Origin: Glycine soja
Lineage: Eukaryota; Streptophyta; Magnoliopsida; Fabales; Fabaceae
Length of the DNA: 64,000 nucleotides
Assembly: GCF_004193775.1 (NCBI RefSeq)
Contig: NC_041011.1
Location: 14,619,057 to 14,683,056, forward strand
Reading direction: 5' to 3'
Made by a program: the position numbers and the translations under genes. Under the pieces are notes generated by a model. It had not been told where the DNA came from. It was given only the letters and a program-made list of their open reading frames with translations, and searched no databases. Below are positions 48,276 to 61,000 of this stretch, one piece after another (the first letter of the stretch is position 1; the number at the start of each line of letters is the position of its first letter).

Positions 48276-49458
48276 TGCCACCTTTCGAGTGTTCCTGAAG
48301 GTAAGGATGTCGAAGTTTTTGAGTTCTGTTTTTGGTAATGGTTCAATATGTTATAGTATTAAGGGTTTTTGAGTTGTTTTTTGGTAATGCTTGAATATCT
48401 GATTATCGACTTGTTCACTTGCCCTGACAATGTCATCGTTCAATATGCAAAAAGGATTTGAAGGAAAATAAGTGAAAATCGTGCCCTTTTGTGTTTATGT
48501 TACTGTACTATCCAAACATGCTCTAAGACGCTGATATTGAGAAAGTGATTTCCGAACATGCTGCAATCCCTTTCCACTCATTGTTCATGTTACTGTACTA
48601 GTGTTGTTCACACTTATCGTGGGGAAACTCTGCTGGGGAAAAATGTATTGTTATAACCATCCTTTGAAAAAAATAAATTGTGTGAAACAAGTTACTATAG
48701 TATACATCTATCAACTGCAGGCTGCTATTTGGAACTAAGTACGAAAAGGTCACTCATAGAAACTAAGTACAAAAAGGTGCGTATCTTCTGAATCTGAAAT
48801 ACAGTTTTGCATCTGTTTCTATTGGTTCCAGGTTGTTATTATATGGGCTCTCCTCAGACTTTTTCGTATTCTCATATTTCATACCTGTGTTTAGTTCAAA
48901 TTGTCAACTCATAGAAATAATGTTATTTTGTTCTTCAGCGCGTGCATAATATAAAAATTATGGTATGCAATTCCTAATAATAAAACCAATCTTCATATAT
49001 TTTTAATTTTAAATAGATATTGTAATTTTATGATAGATGTGTCAACATAGATCCAGAATTCTGGATGTTGATTCTGTCATTATTAACTGTGGCTTGTTAG
49101 CTATTGGAAATTTGGTTTTGTACTCATTTTATTAGATTCCAATAAGATTGTCTTAGTGAATGATAACTTTAATCTAGACCAAAAAAACTATTGGAAATTT
49201 GGAATAGAGAAAGAAAGCCATAGAGAATGGGCAACGACATCTTATATTAGTGCATGCGATTTGCCTCTGTGTCCAACTTGAAAAATTGTGAAGAGTGTAA
49301 AATTTATTATCTCCTTAATTAGGACAGCATAGCATCACCTTCATATATAGCTAAAAGATGCAATAGTTTGTTACACCTTACAAGACAATAGAATAAACAC
49401 TAGAAATTAGTTTGTTACACCTTACAAGACAATAGAATAAACACTAGAAATTAGTTAC

Positions 49459-50900
49459 CTGCTATTTGCAGGTTGATTTAAAAGAAATGCAACCTCTTAT
49501 ATAGTATATATATTGATTTACAAACATTCATGCTAGAAAGGCAACATCCAACACCAAATCTAACAGATAGACATTTGTCTCACAACACTGATATGTCAGA
49601 ACCAAAGAATAATAGGGCAAAGAAGGGCAAAAATACAATACAACATGAAAGTGAGTATAGAAAATAAAGGGTTTTAGAATTCTGCTTTTCCAAAATTGAC
49701 TAGTAATAGTGCATTAAATGGTTGATCCATATGTATATACGATTTTAAAAGAATAGTGCTTTAGAGATGACAGAAGAACTTTGAAATTACCTTGTAACCA
49801 TCAAGAGCACTTGGTACAAGCTGTGAAATTTCTACAAAAACTTCTTCTTCTGATGCCTCTGGTGTAAAAACTTTATCAAATGTAAAAGAATGTTTTTGGC
49901 CTAAGAACAAAACAAGAGCAACATGAGTTGATATTTTTACAGCACAATCTAATTCAAGGAAAATGAAATAAGAATTGTTTAAAATACATTATCACAACAG
50001 ATATACCATTTTGGGCTAGGTCAATGGCTCGTCCAGAAGTTTCCATTGATGTTGGATAACTGAAAATCTTGCCTTCTGTGCTACAACTATCATCAGCTAA
50101 TAAAGGCCTCACTCGACAGAATACATAAATGTTCCCTTTTAACTCCTGTTAATATGAAGATTATTAAGGTGTCAATTATTATTATCAACGTTTTGGTTCA
50201 GGGAATTACCAAAATGGTATTATGTAATTTTTTCCTCAGCCTCTCCTCTTCTATAAGTTTATATTCTGCATCTGCTAAGCGTCTTTGTTACTCATTCACA
50301 AATTTTTGTTGTCCTTTGTACTCTGTCCTTGTCTCATATGCAGATATATTAGACACCTAACAAGGAACAAAATCTATGAATAAGATAAATAATCATCATA
50401 ATGTATATGTCAAGGACCAACTAAAGAATTAAGCAATTAGGTAAAATTTCACATTCTTTATCTAACAAATATATCAAATGGTTCTATACCTAGTAGTATA
50501 CAACTATTAAAAAAAATTCTTGATTACCTGCAGTTTCTTCTCTGCAGTTGCTAGTTGCTCTTCCAATGCCTTTATCTGATTATCTTTCAAATAACATTTT
50601 TCCTGGAGGAAGGAAGCTCATCCTCTCATGACTCCACAATAACAGAATGGTGTGATATTTAATTAAAATAAATAGGGTATACAAACCTACCTCCAGATCA
50701 TTAGCTTTTAAGGTCAAGCTGTCCAATTCAGTGGAGGAGTGCTTCCTAGATTCTTTAACTTTCTCTAATTCAGAACTTAAAGTTTGTACTTGAGATAATT
50801 GTCAGTCTCGCTCATCTCTTTCTTGTTGCAACTCTCCTCTAAGAGAGGAAACTTCTGTAGCCAGGACATCCTTCTGTTTTATAGCCTCCTCTTGAGAAGA
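49459..50900 (-). pseudogene. Kinesin-14 fragment, copy B, P-loop exon deleted
   Basis: Retains the equivalents of the coiled-coil, neck and first motor exons (50900-50691, 50602-50528, 50356-50210, 50145-50007, 49900-49791). A 467-bp deletion joins position 49498 to sequence equivalent to 9757, removing the whole P-loop exon and most of the next exon. The stop in the neck exon is TAA here and TAG in copy A, and the coiled-coil TGA is shared, so the gene was already dead before duplication. No motor function is possible. Confidence 0.88.
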
Positions 50901-53169
50901 CTAGTAAAAGAACCAAGGAAACTAGGTAATATACCAGCTGCATGATAAATAAGAAATAAAAGAGAACAAAAGAGACAGCAAAACAAGTTCAATAACTAGG
51001 GTTATCGGAATTTTTTTGAAAGATTAAGATAGTTATCTTAAATCTAAAACCAAAAATTACATGTGCCTAAAATTAAGATAAAACAATATAAAATAAAGTA
51101 TTACAACAACTCTTAAAACTCTGCAATCAACTAAACTTGGCAGGATATTAGCACTTTCAGTTCTTTGATCCTTCTTAACAAGGATTCTTATGAGATCTTT
51201 AGGGCATATATACCTTAAGATCATATAGTTTCCACTTTCCACTACTAAAAATAATGCAGAAAGACCAAAAGCATCAGGTCTTGTAGGAGTAACATCTTGT
51301 TACTCTCTGTTATTTTCACTAATATTCCAATTTCTTTAATATATGAAAAGTGTTATTAAATTCTTGCTCGTGTTTGTATGTTTATTAATAAAAGTTTTAA
51401 AATGATTTGGATAAAATGGTTTTTTTGAAATCAATATTGGTTAAAACTAATTTTGAAGTGATGTATGATTTATGTTTTGTTAGTAGTAAAATTCAATATT
51501 TTATCCAACAATGCAAACATTGTCAAACATATTGCTTCAACTTAAAATCCAATTACTTTGTTCGAATCCTAGTACATAGTTGTCTTAAATACTTGAAGGG
51601 AGAGTTTTACTGTCAATAATGGTCATCTGAGTTGGAAATTAAAGATTGTCTCAAGTGGAAGATACATGTGATTAAGACAAAAAAACTTAAAATCCAATTA
51701 TATATTCAAATACAGCATGACATTAACTGGAATGACAAGCAAAATTTTACAAGACAGACGTACTAGATGAATAAATGAAATTGTTGGTTGTGAAATAATG
51801 TTATTTTCAGTTATGCTGTATAATTTATCCCCTATAGGTTATTAAACTTTTCCCATTGTCATTTCTCAGGGTTTTTAAACATAGGACAACCAAGTGTTAT
51901 TGCCATTGAGGATCCATAGGTTTTGTTGGAAGAACTGCCTTTTGCTTTTATAAAAATGAATATTTTCTTTCTGTCAAAATAAATAAAGCAAGAAAGTGGA
52001 TTGTATATGATGGATTATTCATGATTTTCCTCTTGCTTATGTTTGCATTTCTCAGTTATGAGCTTATTTCAATTTACTTGGGTGGAGTTTTTTTTTTGTT
52101 ATGGGTGGGGATAAAATAGGGGGTTTGAATGTTGTTGTTGTCAGTTTCTTTTAGTGGACTCTTGATTTTGTAGAGGATATTGAACAATTATGTCGTATTC
52201 TGTAGCTTCTTTGAATCTCTTTTGCTTCTCTTTCCAAGCTGTAGGATATTTGATAATTTTCCTTTTAGTCATACTTGTTCTGTCAGTTGCATTCTTCCAC
52301 AACCTTTCTCTCTTTATTTGGTCTTTCTGATTTTTCAAAAACAGAATATTTGGAGTCACTATTTCCATTTCCAAAGCCACTAGTCCCATGCTATTTTGGA
52401 GCAGTTGCTGAATATTTTACCAAGGAATATATTAAAAGTGGAAATTGGAGATATTTGGGAACCAAAATTCTAGGAAAAAACTATTCATACTAGGGTAGTC
52501 TACGACAGATTATCTAAGCTGGGGTTAAATAGTCTTGGAACTCTGTCTTCACTACTTTCTTTAGTAAATGCCTTGCAATTTATTTTTTTATAATATGAAG
52601 TTGATTGGCACAAATTATTTTGTACATATTAGGCAAATTTTTGTCATAGATGTGGTTGATTGACTAAAGTTTTATTATTTTTCTGGCTGAATCAGGCACC
52701 AAAGAATCACATTGGGAAGAACTCCTTTAATTATTTGCAGGTTTGTTTATTTTTTCTAGTAATTGATATTTATTATAATAGTTTTAAAAATGTTTTTCAA
52801 ATTCCACAAATGACAAACATGTATGATGCCTGAAAACATGTATGCGTTTTTCCTTTTTATTCATGGCATGTAATTGTTCTTTTGAGCCCTCTACTATGAT
52901 CTTTATTATGTCCTTTTGTCGCAATATCATACAATTACTAATGGAAATAGCTGACATGCGATTTTAAGGGGTTGCATAACATGTTATTTTCGTGGTCTTC
53001 TAAAATGACCCTTTGTGACATATAGGATCAAGACGTATGATCCATTCAATTCTTGGAAGAGGTCTCAGCATGTACCCTCCCTTTCTAATTACACAAAGGC
53101 ATCTGTCAAATTGGAAGACCACTGATTAAAATGTGTATCGAAATCTTTCTCCATAGCTTTAAGCCAGGA

Positions 53170-53700
53170 CTAGACTAGAAGAAGCGCTTCATCCATCAGC
53201 TTGCTTGCATTAAAAGTTTGGTTATCAAAGACCACCTTATTTCTATGTTGCCATATGGTCCTTGTGAGGGCTATCCACCAATAGCTCCATCTTATATCTT
53301 TTGTTCGTGTAGCATTCCTTCTGCTGTGCTGCATGAAATGATCTTTTTGTTCTTTCGGGAAAGCACCCACTGAATTAACCCATGAGAGTGACTCCCACCA
53401 CAAGGGGAGGACCTTACTGCAATTGAAGAAAAGGTGTGCTGCAACCTCCTCCGAATTGTTGCATAACGGGCACATTGGGTCACTTATCTTTACTTGCCTC
53501 CCTCTTAGATTCATCTTCATTGGTAAGCGGTCTTTGATAAGCCGCCATGTAAATACCGCTGCCTTAGGTGGTATCTTAAGTTTCCACAAAAGCACAAAAA
53601 TCCCATCCTCTGTGTCCCCCCTTATTTCCTCTGCTTCTATTATAATTCACGCTTGTCCTTGTCCTTGTGCTGGTTCTTTCAACATAGGGTTTGAGGAATT
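53170..53700 (-). pseudogene. LINE zf-RVT remnant, copy B
   Basis: Duplicate of 13429-13960. The zinc-binding cluster is better preserved: DPMCPLCNN, then AAHLFFNC, giving the C-x2-C ... H-x4-C pattern. No RT domain is attached. Confidence 0.8.
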
Positions 53701-53735
53701 AGTGTAATATAGAAGAAGTGTAGGTCTAATGTTTT

Positions 53736-55137
53736 TGTCGCAACATGCCCGTTTGCGGGCGAGCAAGGCGAGGGTCACGGGTGCGCTTTCCAAGGGAGAA
53801 AAGATGCGTGGAGTCGCCACCAACATTTATTTGTGGAAAACGTCGGAAAAACCGAAGGAAACCGGTCAAAAAGAAAAGTCCAAGTTCGGGAGTTGTATTT
53901 GCGTTTGAGGAAGGTATTAGCACCTCTCACGTTTGTCTCAAAGGACAACAGCCTTATTTTTTAGAATTGTGGAAATTGTGTTACCTTAACTTTTATTTCT
54001 TTTTATTTTTTGAGGTCGACAAAAGCGGGGCTCTTGCTCCTACGTACCCTCCATCGAAGAGGAAATCAAACCTACGTAGTTCTTCTTTAAGGGTGAATCA
54101 AGCGATTCTTTTTACTTGGAAGGTGATCATTTTAAGGCATTGGACCTTAAAAATGATCCATTTACTTGGTAAGAAAAATTGAGATAATAAACTTTCAAAT
54201 CCTTTTTTAATGATTTTTTGTGGACGAGCTTGACTTTGCGGGTTGATTTTAGCCTTAGTTTCACTTTAGTTATTAGTCAATTCAATTAAGAAAGAGAAAT
54301 CCCAAAGAGAAACGTCCGATTGATTTTTTTTGCTTTATTTTACTAAAAGGTATTTTTTGATTATTATATTATTATTTTACCTCTTTTTTTATTTCCAACG
54401 TGGTTACAGCACGACCGAACGGTCGGATTTCATTTTAACAGAAATTAACTGATATTACAAATCAAATGATCGGTGGAAATTTATTTTAATTTTTGATTAG
54501 GCGAGAAATGACTTAAATAAATGACTGAAGCACGTCAAAAGAGGGTACGGAAAGTAAATGAAACGAGAAATAAAAGTACATGAAACAAATGGGGACCACC
54601 ATGGGTACATAGAATGAATTGAAAAGCTCGGTTTGGGGTAGTTACCGGTTGAAGACCGAAGAAAAACGAAGAACGAACGATGAATGTCGAAGAACGGTTG
54701 AAAATCTTCGCGTAATTACCCACGGAAACGTTACGGAAATGTTAGGGAAGCGCCTCGGCTTGAATTTTCTTCACGGAAACAATTTTCCTCAGCAATTTCA
54801 AGAGAATACGAAGTGCCAAGAAGGCTGAACCCCTTCCTTCTTCCTTCCTCCCCCTATTTATAGCAAAATAGGGGAGGAGCTTGCCACCCAGCTCGCCCAG
54901 GCGAGCCAGGTTGCTTCCTCCAGAAGCAACCGCCTTCTGGAGGAAGAATCTGGAAGGCCCAAGTGGGCCTGGTTGCTATTTACACCCCTTTTTTTACTAA
55001 ATACACCCCCTTTACTTTTTTGGTGATTCTTTTTCCGTAACGTTACGGAACTTTACGAATTTCGTAACGACACTTATTTTCTTTCCGTAAGGTTACGGAT
55101 CCTTACGGATCATGTATTTTAGCTTTCGAAAAAGTTA
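53736..55137 (-). repeat. Truncated 3' LTR, copy B
   Basis: Matches 13994-15395. The promoter-distal end of the LTR (its TGTCATACCC start), the PPT and part of the 3' region are lost in a 528-bp deletion. The TATA box is at 54854-54863. Confidence 0.92.
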
Positions 55138-55490
55138 GGCAATCAAGATTTCGAGGGTGGAGGATAAGCGAACAGCGCTAGGCAATCAATTCGCGGGGCT
55201 CCAGACTCGATAGTGGAGGATGCATGAATGAAAATCAATGCATGGGGCTCCGAATAAAAGTGGAGAATGGAGGATAGGCGAACAGCGCTAGGCAATCAAT
55301 TCGCGGGGCTCCAGACTCATTGGTGGAGGATGCATGAATGACAATCAATTCATGGGGCTCCGAATAAAAGTGGAGAATGGAGAATTGGCGAACAGCGCTA
55401 GGTAATCAATTCGCGGGGCTCCAGACTCGTTGGTGGAGGATCCATGAATGACAATCAATTCATGGGGCTCCGAATAAAATTTGTTGGCAG
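55138..55490. repeat. 110-bp tandem repeats, copy B
   Basis: Units at about 55210, 55321 and 55431 correspond to those at 15991, 16101 and 16211. The first unit is fused to the LTR remnant by the deletion. Confidence 0.9.
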
Positions 55491-57279
55491 GACCGAATGG
55501 TCTATTGGTTTTTTTTCCACCTAAAAAGGCAAACATGCTTTTTGCAAAGAAAAATAAATCATTCGCGAGAGCACCATATCTTAGAGAAGCAATATACCCA
55601 TGCCAAGGGTAATCTTCCTTGTAACCGTAAATGAAGGGCAGGACATCAACATTTAGCTTTTAAATGAACATTCAGGGGAAACATCGGGTTAAGCTGAAAC
55701 TGGGAATAAATCACTCATAGTGTATACAAACTCACACGGGCAAGTTTTTTACCCTAACTCCAAACCATAACTGCACCATGACTTTATTTTGCACACGATT
55801 TCCTATCGAATCAAAGATCACACGGGCGATTACGGATCAACAGGATTTTCTCGAGGGTAGTGTTTTTGAAGAGGAAGCTGGGTGTTTCGGTCTTTTCCTA
55901 TTTGTTTATGTGGGGCGGGATATTGCCAGTCGAGAATGACTTTGAATGGCAATCCGAAAGGAAGAACCACCAAAAAATGGGTTTTCCTTTGCCGGCAGTC
56001 ACTTACCTTGCCGAAAATTTATCTGGTCTGAAGATTTTCTGTTCTCTTTCTTTCATTGATCGGGAATTACTCTGTTTTCCTCCGATCTTTCCTTTTTACT
56101 TTCTTCCGATCTTTTGATCGAGAATCCTTCTTTTCCCTTCTTTTCATTTCTTCCTTTTCTTTCTTTTCATTCCTCCCTCTCCATTTCTCTCTTTGGGAGA
56201 TCGGGTTTTAGCAATCTATTTGCTCTCCCTTGAGGAGATTCCGCTGTCCTTTGCTTTGGGGGAAAGGATGAGGATTCTTTTTATAGGCCAAGGTTCAAAA
56301 TAGTCTAAGGTTGTGTCTCAATGGGGTCTTTTATTGTGGGAGCCCGATCTTGATATCTAGGACAAAACAAATTCGTGTGTCAAGGTGTCGGTCTCGGGCC
56401 GAACTTCCATATTATTCCACAAGGCACGCGCAACAATGATGATTTGGAAACAATGTGCAAAATTAGTCATGGCCACAACCAGGTGGACACTCAAGCATCC
56501 CGTTTATGGCATTGTGATACTACAGTTAGGAATTTACACAAATAGACCCAACGTTTCCAAATTATGTCCTTTCATCAGTTCAATGAATCCATCCATTCTT
56601 ATCTCGGTTATTCAGGAAAGTAAACTCTTAGCGTCAGTCCCTTGTTGCTAGAAGATATGTTTGCTCTCTACGAATGATTTATGCTTCCTAACCATAACAT
56701 GTCGACCTTCGAGGTCTTTCTTTCTTTTTCCTTTTTGTTTTTTTCTTTTCTCTTTTTTTTTTATATTCACAAAAAAATTCACATCCATTGCCCTCCATGA
56801 GAACAACTTTCCTTTGTACACCTACATTCCTATACATAACGAACTTTTTCTATGCACACATGCATTAAAACCCTTTCTCTTTATGTCAACACGGTCTATT
56901 TACAAACCCTATTTATGTTCAAAGATATCCTTTTTTCATTTTTTCCAACACACACCCATAGTTTATACAAAAAATTCTTTACATACACTTGTCGTTCATA
57001 TACACAAAAATTTATTTTCACACATTATTTACACACACAAAATCCTTCTATTTTCTTTTACATATATAAAAAACTATTTTCTTTTCTTTATATGCATAGA
57101 CACGACATTTGTTCACAACGCTTCTTTCTTTTTATCAGGATTTTTGGTTCATTTTATTTTTAGGACGACGTTCCTAAATGAAAAACTCTACACGGTTCCG
57201 AAATTTCAACAAACACTATTGACAACAACGAAGTAAGCACTAACGTAACAGTTTAAATGACATGTATGCACAAAACAAG
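55491..57279 (-). other. 3' noncoding region, copy B
   Basis: Matches 16261-18079. Low-complexity pyrimidine-rich sequence; no coding region recognised. Confidence 0.6.
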
Positions 57280-57300
57280 CATGGTAGGTGGCATACCTAT
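57280..57300. other. Templated filler at a 584-bp deletion junction
   Basis: Equivalents of 18080-18663 are missing. The 21-bp insert contains GGTAGGTGGCATACCTA, also found at 57358-57374 just downstream. Confidence 0.85.
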
Positions 57301-58080
57301 GATCAATGTCGAAAAACCCAGGGCCCTGTTAGACTTATCTGGGTCTAGAGGGTGCCTGGTAGGTGGCATACCTACAAATAAATAAATGGCATCAGCGATC
57401 AGTTGAGCCACATGAATGTTCATCCGTGTCAGGATGGCATACACCAGCTGACACTTCGGCAGAGGGAGGTCGGAATTATGATCGCTGGGCAGGATGTTGC
57501 TGAGCAGCAACGTCATCCATGTCTGGGTCAAGGTAGTCATGTTGGTGCGCATGATTCACACCCGTCTCCCGGCAGCGGTCCAGGAAAAATCTTGACCTGG
57601 TATGCATAGCAGCTGAGCGATGGCCTCCTCATCAAATCCATCGGCCTGGTTCCTCCTCTGACCGTATTCGCACTCCTAGCCCTCCTCCAATACTAGCGGA
57701 TATCCCAGGAACTGACTGAGGGCGTCTGCATCGAAAGGAATCCACTGGCCCCTTACCCATGACCGGAGGTCCCGTACGCCCTCCTCTGTAGGCCAAGCAT
57801 TGGCGTAAAACTTGAGAACTATATCCGGATCAAACTTGACCATGGGCGTGACCAGCAACATCCAACGCCGCCGAGCTATCTCCTCCTAAAAATTTGTGTA
57901 CTCATCGTCCCTGAGCTGGACGCGTCTCTCTCGGTGGAAGGACCATCCCTTGATGGCTTTGAAACGCTGCTGGTGCTCAGCGCTCCTGAAACGATGGCTA
58001 TCGAACTCGGGAGCGGCACTAGTCCCTGCGACCGCGGCATCCTTCCTAGATCTCTTTGAGGAAAGCTTCCTCGGGGCCAT
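57301..58080 (-). pseudogene. 3' ORF (PF20167-like), copy B, C terminus deleted
   Basis: Starts with ATG at 58080 (MAPRKLSSKRSRKDAAVA) and runs in the copy A frame. A private TAG after YTNF (Q in copy A) and the shared TAG after LEEG interrupt it. The frame is lost at the 584-bp deletion, which removes the C-terminal third including the acidic tail. Confidence 0.75.
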
Positions 58081-58083
58081 TTC

Positions 58084-58895
58084 CTATGAAGACAAACATT
58101 TGGAAAGTTAGTCTACAGGATAATGCTTATTTTAACACAAAAATGATATGCTAATCTTTCTGATTTAGAACAAACTCATGCACACATTAATGTAGCACAT
58201 TTATGAACATGCGTATGTGTAAAATATCCTACTATTTATGTCAACATACAAGGACATTCAACACATTCTAGTTACCACACATATATATATATACATCTTT
58301 GAAAAGAACACACATTCTCGTGCTCAAGGCATTGTGTCAAAATTTACACCTAATCACATCCTAAATATTCTGCTATCACAAACTACCTATACATATTTGA
58401 AGTATTTAACATACAAATTTATGTTGTTTCACTCACATTTATTTATATGCACATTGGAAAGCTAATTACGTCATGCGCATACTTGCATTTGAAAAGGAAA
58501 TTCCATGCCATCTATATACATTTGAGGGATAATTCCACACCATATATCCATACCATTGAAAGGTATTTTCCATGTTTCCTAGATGCAAAGTATCCCTCAT
58601 GGGGGCAGCCAAATTCTTAGTAGAAAACCCTCTCAAGCATGTCCTAATTTTCATGTTTTTCCACTTTCAAAACAAAAATTTAGATTTTTAGACATAAGCC
58701 ATGTTTCCTTGCATTGAAGCTAAGAGCTTGGGTTTCTAAGCTTAGAATTGCATTTGGGCACCTATTCCGAATCCTCTATGTTGTCCCTATGTATATAAAA
58801 CAATCCCACAATCCCAATCTTACAAAACCATATTCATATGTCATTGAGGCATTTCACCGAGCACTTGGTGGGCGCATCAAGGATTGAATACTTAC
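58084..58895 (-). other. Predicted leader intron, copy B
   Basis: The donor GTAAGT (58895) and the acceptor CTTCATAG (58084) are both retained. Internally, 212 bp are missing relative to copy A and the microsatellite is short. Confidence 0.45.
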
Positions 58896-59046
58896 TTGCT
58901 GGAGTGAGTAGGAATACCAAAAATGAAAGCAAAATGCAACCAAAAGTGGCTTGGGGAAGCAAAAACCACAAGCCTCGTGAGTTCTCTCTTTTTGAATGAG
59001 GGGGGGGGGGGGAGTTTTTGGGTTCAGAAAACGTTCCCCTCCCTCC

Positions 59047-59106
59047 TTTTTTATAATCTGGTGCAGGGGTTGCTCGCCTAGGCGAGCTCAGCTCACCCAG
59101 GCGAGC
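59047..59106 (-). promoter_or_regulatory. Candidate internal promoter, copy B
   Basis: TATAAAAAA (59055-59047) with the perfect palindrome GCTCGCCTAGGCGAGC at 59072-59087 upstream, unchanged from copy A. Confidence 0.5.
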
Positions 59107-59770
59107 TAACCTGCCAAATTTTTTTTAGGGGAAACGCAACCATGGCCCCCCCTACTTAAGTTAGATCAGGCATTCATTACTTATTTTAAACAAAAAATAG
59201 TAATAATTAATGTAAATTCAAAGCATACTGGGCTGCCTTGCAACGACGTTTTCTGCTTGTCCAGCACCGGGAAGGGACGACGACCTGTTGGTCGTGACCC
59301 TATCCTCCATTTGCATCCGTCCCTAAGTACCAGAAAGTATGAAGCAAACAATGCACGGCAAATCGTGACCGAGCCATCGTCTTACCTTGGTTGATTTCTA
59401 CCGTCAACTTTGTCTTGACTTCTGACCATGGCCTAAGACGATTCTGCCCCTGTTATCACAAAATATGCATGTGTATGTGGATGCATGAATGTTTTCAATG
59501 CAATGATCTTCTTAGTGAAAGCTGGTTAGGTTCAGTTTTAAATAAGCGTTTGGGGCACCCCATGAACTGAGCGAAAAGGACTCAGGTTATTACAAACTAA
59601 CACAATGTTTAAAACTAAAGTGAGGACTGCAGCCTCAACCCATTTTCTCTTCTTTTAAAGAAACGTGACGAGACAATTACAGCGGATGGGAATCCCTGGA
59701 GGAAACCAAGAAGAACAAAAAACTCAAAAAATAAAAGAACATGCAGCGGTTCCCTCAATTGCCCCAAACT

Positions 59771-61000
59771 TCAAGCGTAATATCGTTTAACGACATCGGA
59801 GTTCACGGGCGAGGGTAGTTCCTCTCCATCCATGTTGGTGAGTATCAGAGCACCCCCAGAGAAAGCCCTTTTCACAACGAAAGGTCCTTCGTAATTCGGG
59901 GCCCACTTCCCTCGATTATCCTTAATAGTGTGGGATATCTTTTTTAGCACAAGGTGCCCCTCGTTGAACTTGCGCAGGCGTACCTTCTTGTCAAACACAT
60001 TCTTTATCCTTTGATGATACAGGCGCCCATGGCTCATGGCCGTCAAACGCTTACCTTCAATAAGGTTGAGTTGGTCGCATCGTGTTTGAGCCCACTCTGA
60101 CTCTCCTAGGCCTGATTCCACTATTATCTTCTGGGATGGGACCTCTACCTCAAATGGGAGTACCGCTTCCATCCCATAAACCAAGGAATACGGCGTTGCC
60201 CCAGTAGAAGTTCGTACCGAGGTTCTATATCCGTGTAGGGCGAAAGGCAACATCTCATGCCAATCTTTGTATGACACCGTCATTTTCTGAACAATCTTCT
60301 TAATATTCTTATTTGCAGCCTCTACAACCCCATTCATCTTTGGCCGATAAGGGGTGGAGTTATGATGCTGGATCTTGAAATCCTCGCACATTTCCTGCAT
60401 CATTTTGTTGTTCAGATTGGTGCCATGGTCAGTACTGATCTTCTTAGGAAGTCCGTATCAACAAATTAGCTCCCTCTTTATGAATCTGACCACCACACTT
60501 CTCGTGACATTAGTATAAGAAGCCGCTTCGACCCATTTGGTGAAGTAATCTATCGCCACAAGAATGAAGCGATGACCGTTCGAAGCTTTGGGTTCGATGG
60601 CCCCAATGACATCTATTCCCCACATGGAAAAAGGCCAAGGGGCGGACATAACATTCAGAGGATGTGGCGGAACATTGACATTGTCCGCGTATGCTTGACA
60701 TTTATGACATTTCCTTACATGGGCGCAACAATCGCTTTCCCTAGTGAGCCAGTAATAACCGGCTCTAAGGATCTTCCTGGCCATAGCATGCCCATTGGCA
60801 TGTGTCCCAAATGAACCCCCGTGGATTTCCTCAATCATGTAGTTCGCCTCTTTTGTACAGGATGGTACCACTCACAAAGAAACTAGTAGCCAATCTCCTT
60901 AACGTTCTTTTGTCATTGTTGGAAATCCTTGGTGGATATTCTTTGTTCTCAACATATTGTTTGATGTCGAAGTACCACGGTTTCCCATCCCGCTCTTCCT
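59771..61000 (-). pseudogene. Integrase, copy B (more complete than copy A)
   Basis: Retains the whole HHCC finger (HGGSFGTHANGH, then CCAHVRKCHKCQ), the core with WGIDVIGAIEP, and the Glu in PKMNGVVEAANKN. It also keeps the C-terminal module (FNEGHLVLKKIS, PNYEGPFVVKRAFSGG) to the TGA at 59771. A TGA at 60458-60460 (ELIC*YGLP) is shared with copy A. A 41-bp deletion near 60852 is private to copy B. Confidence 0.92.

Larger units (their letters stand above)
42494..53735. repeat. Tandem duplication, copy B flank
   Basis: Second copy of 1655-13993. Differences include a 631-bp deletion (46903 region), an 81-bp deletion with 13-bp filler (48498-48510) and a 467-bp deletion at 49498. Homology continues into the retrotransposon up to the window end. 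Confidence 0.95.
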
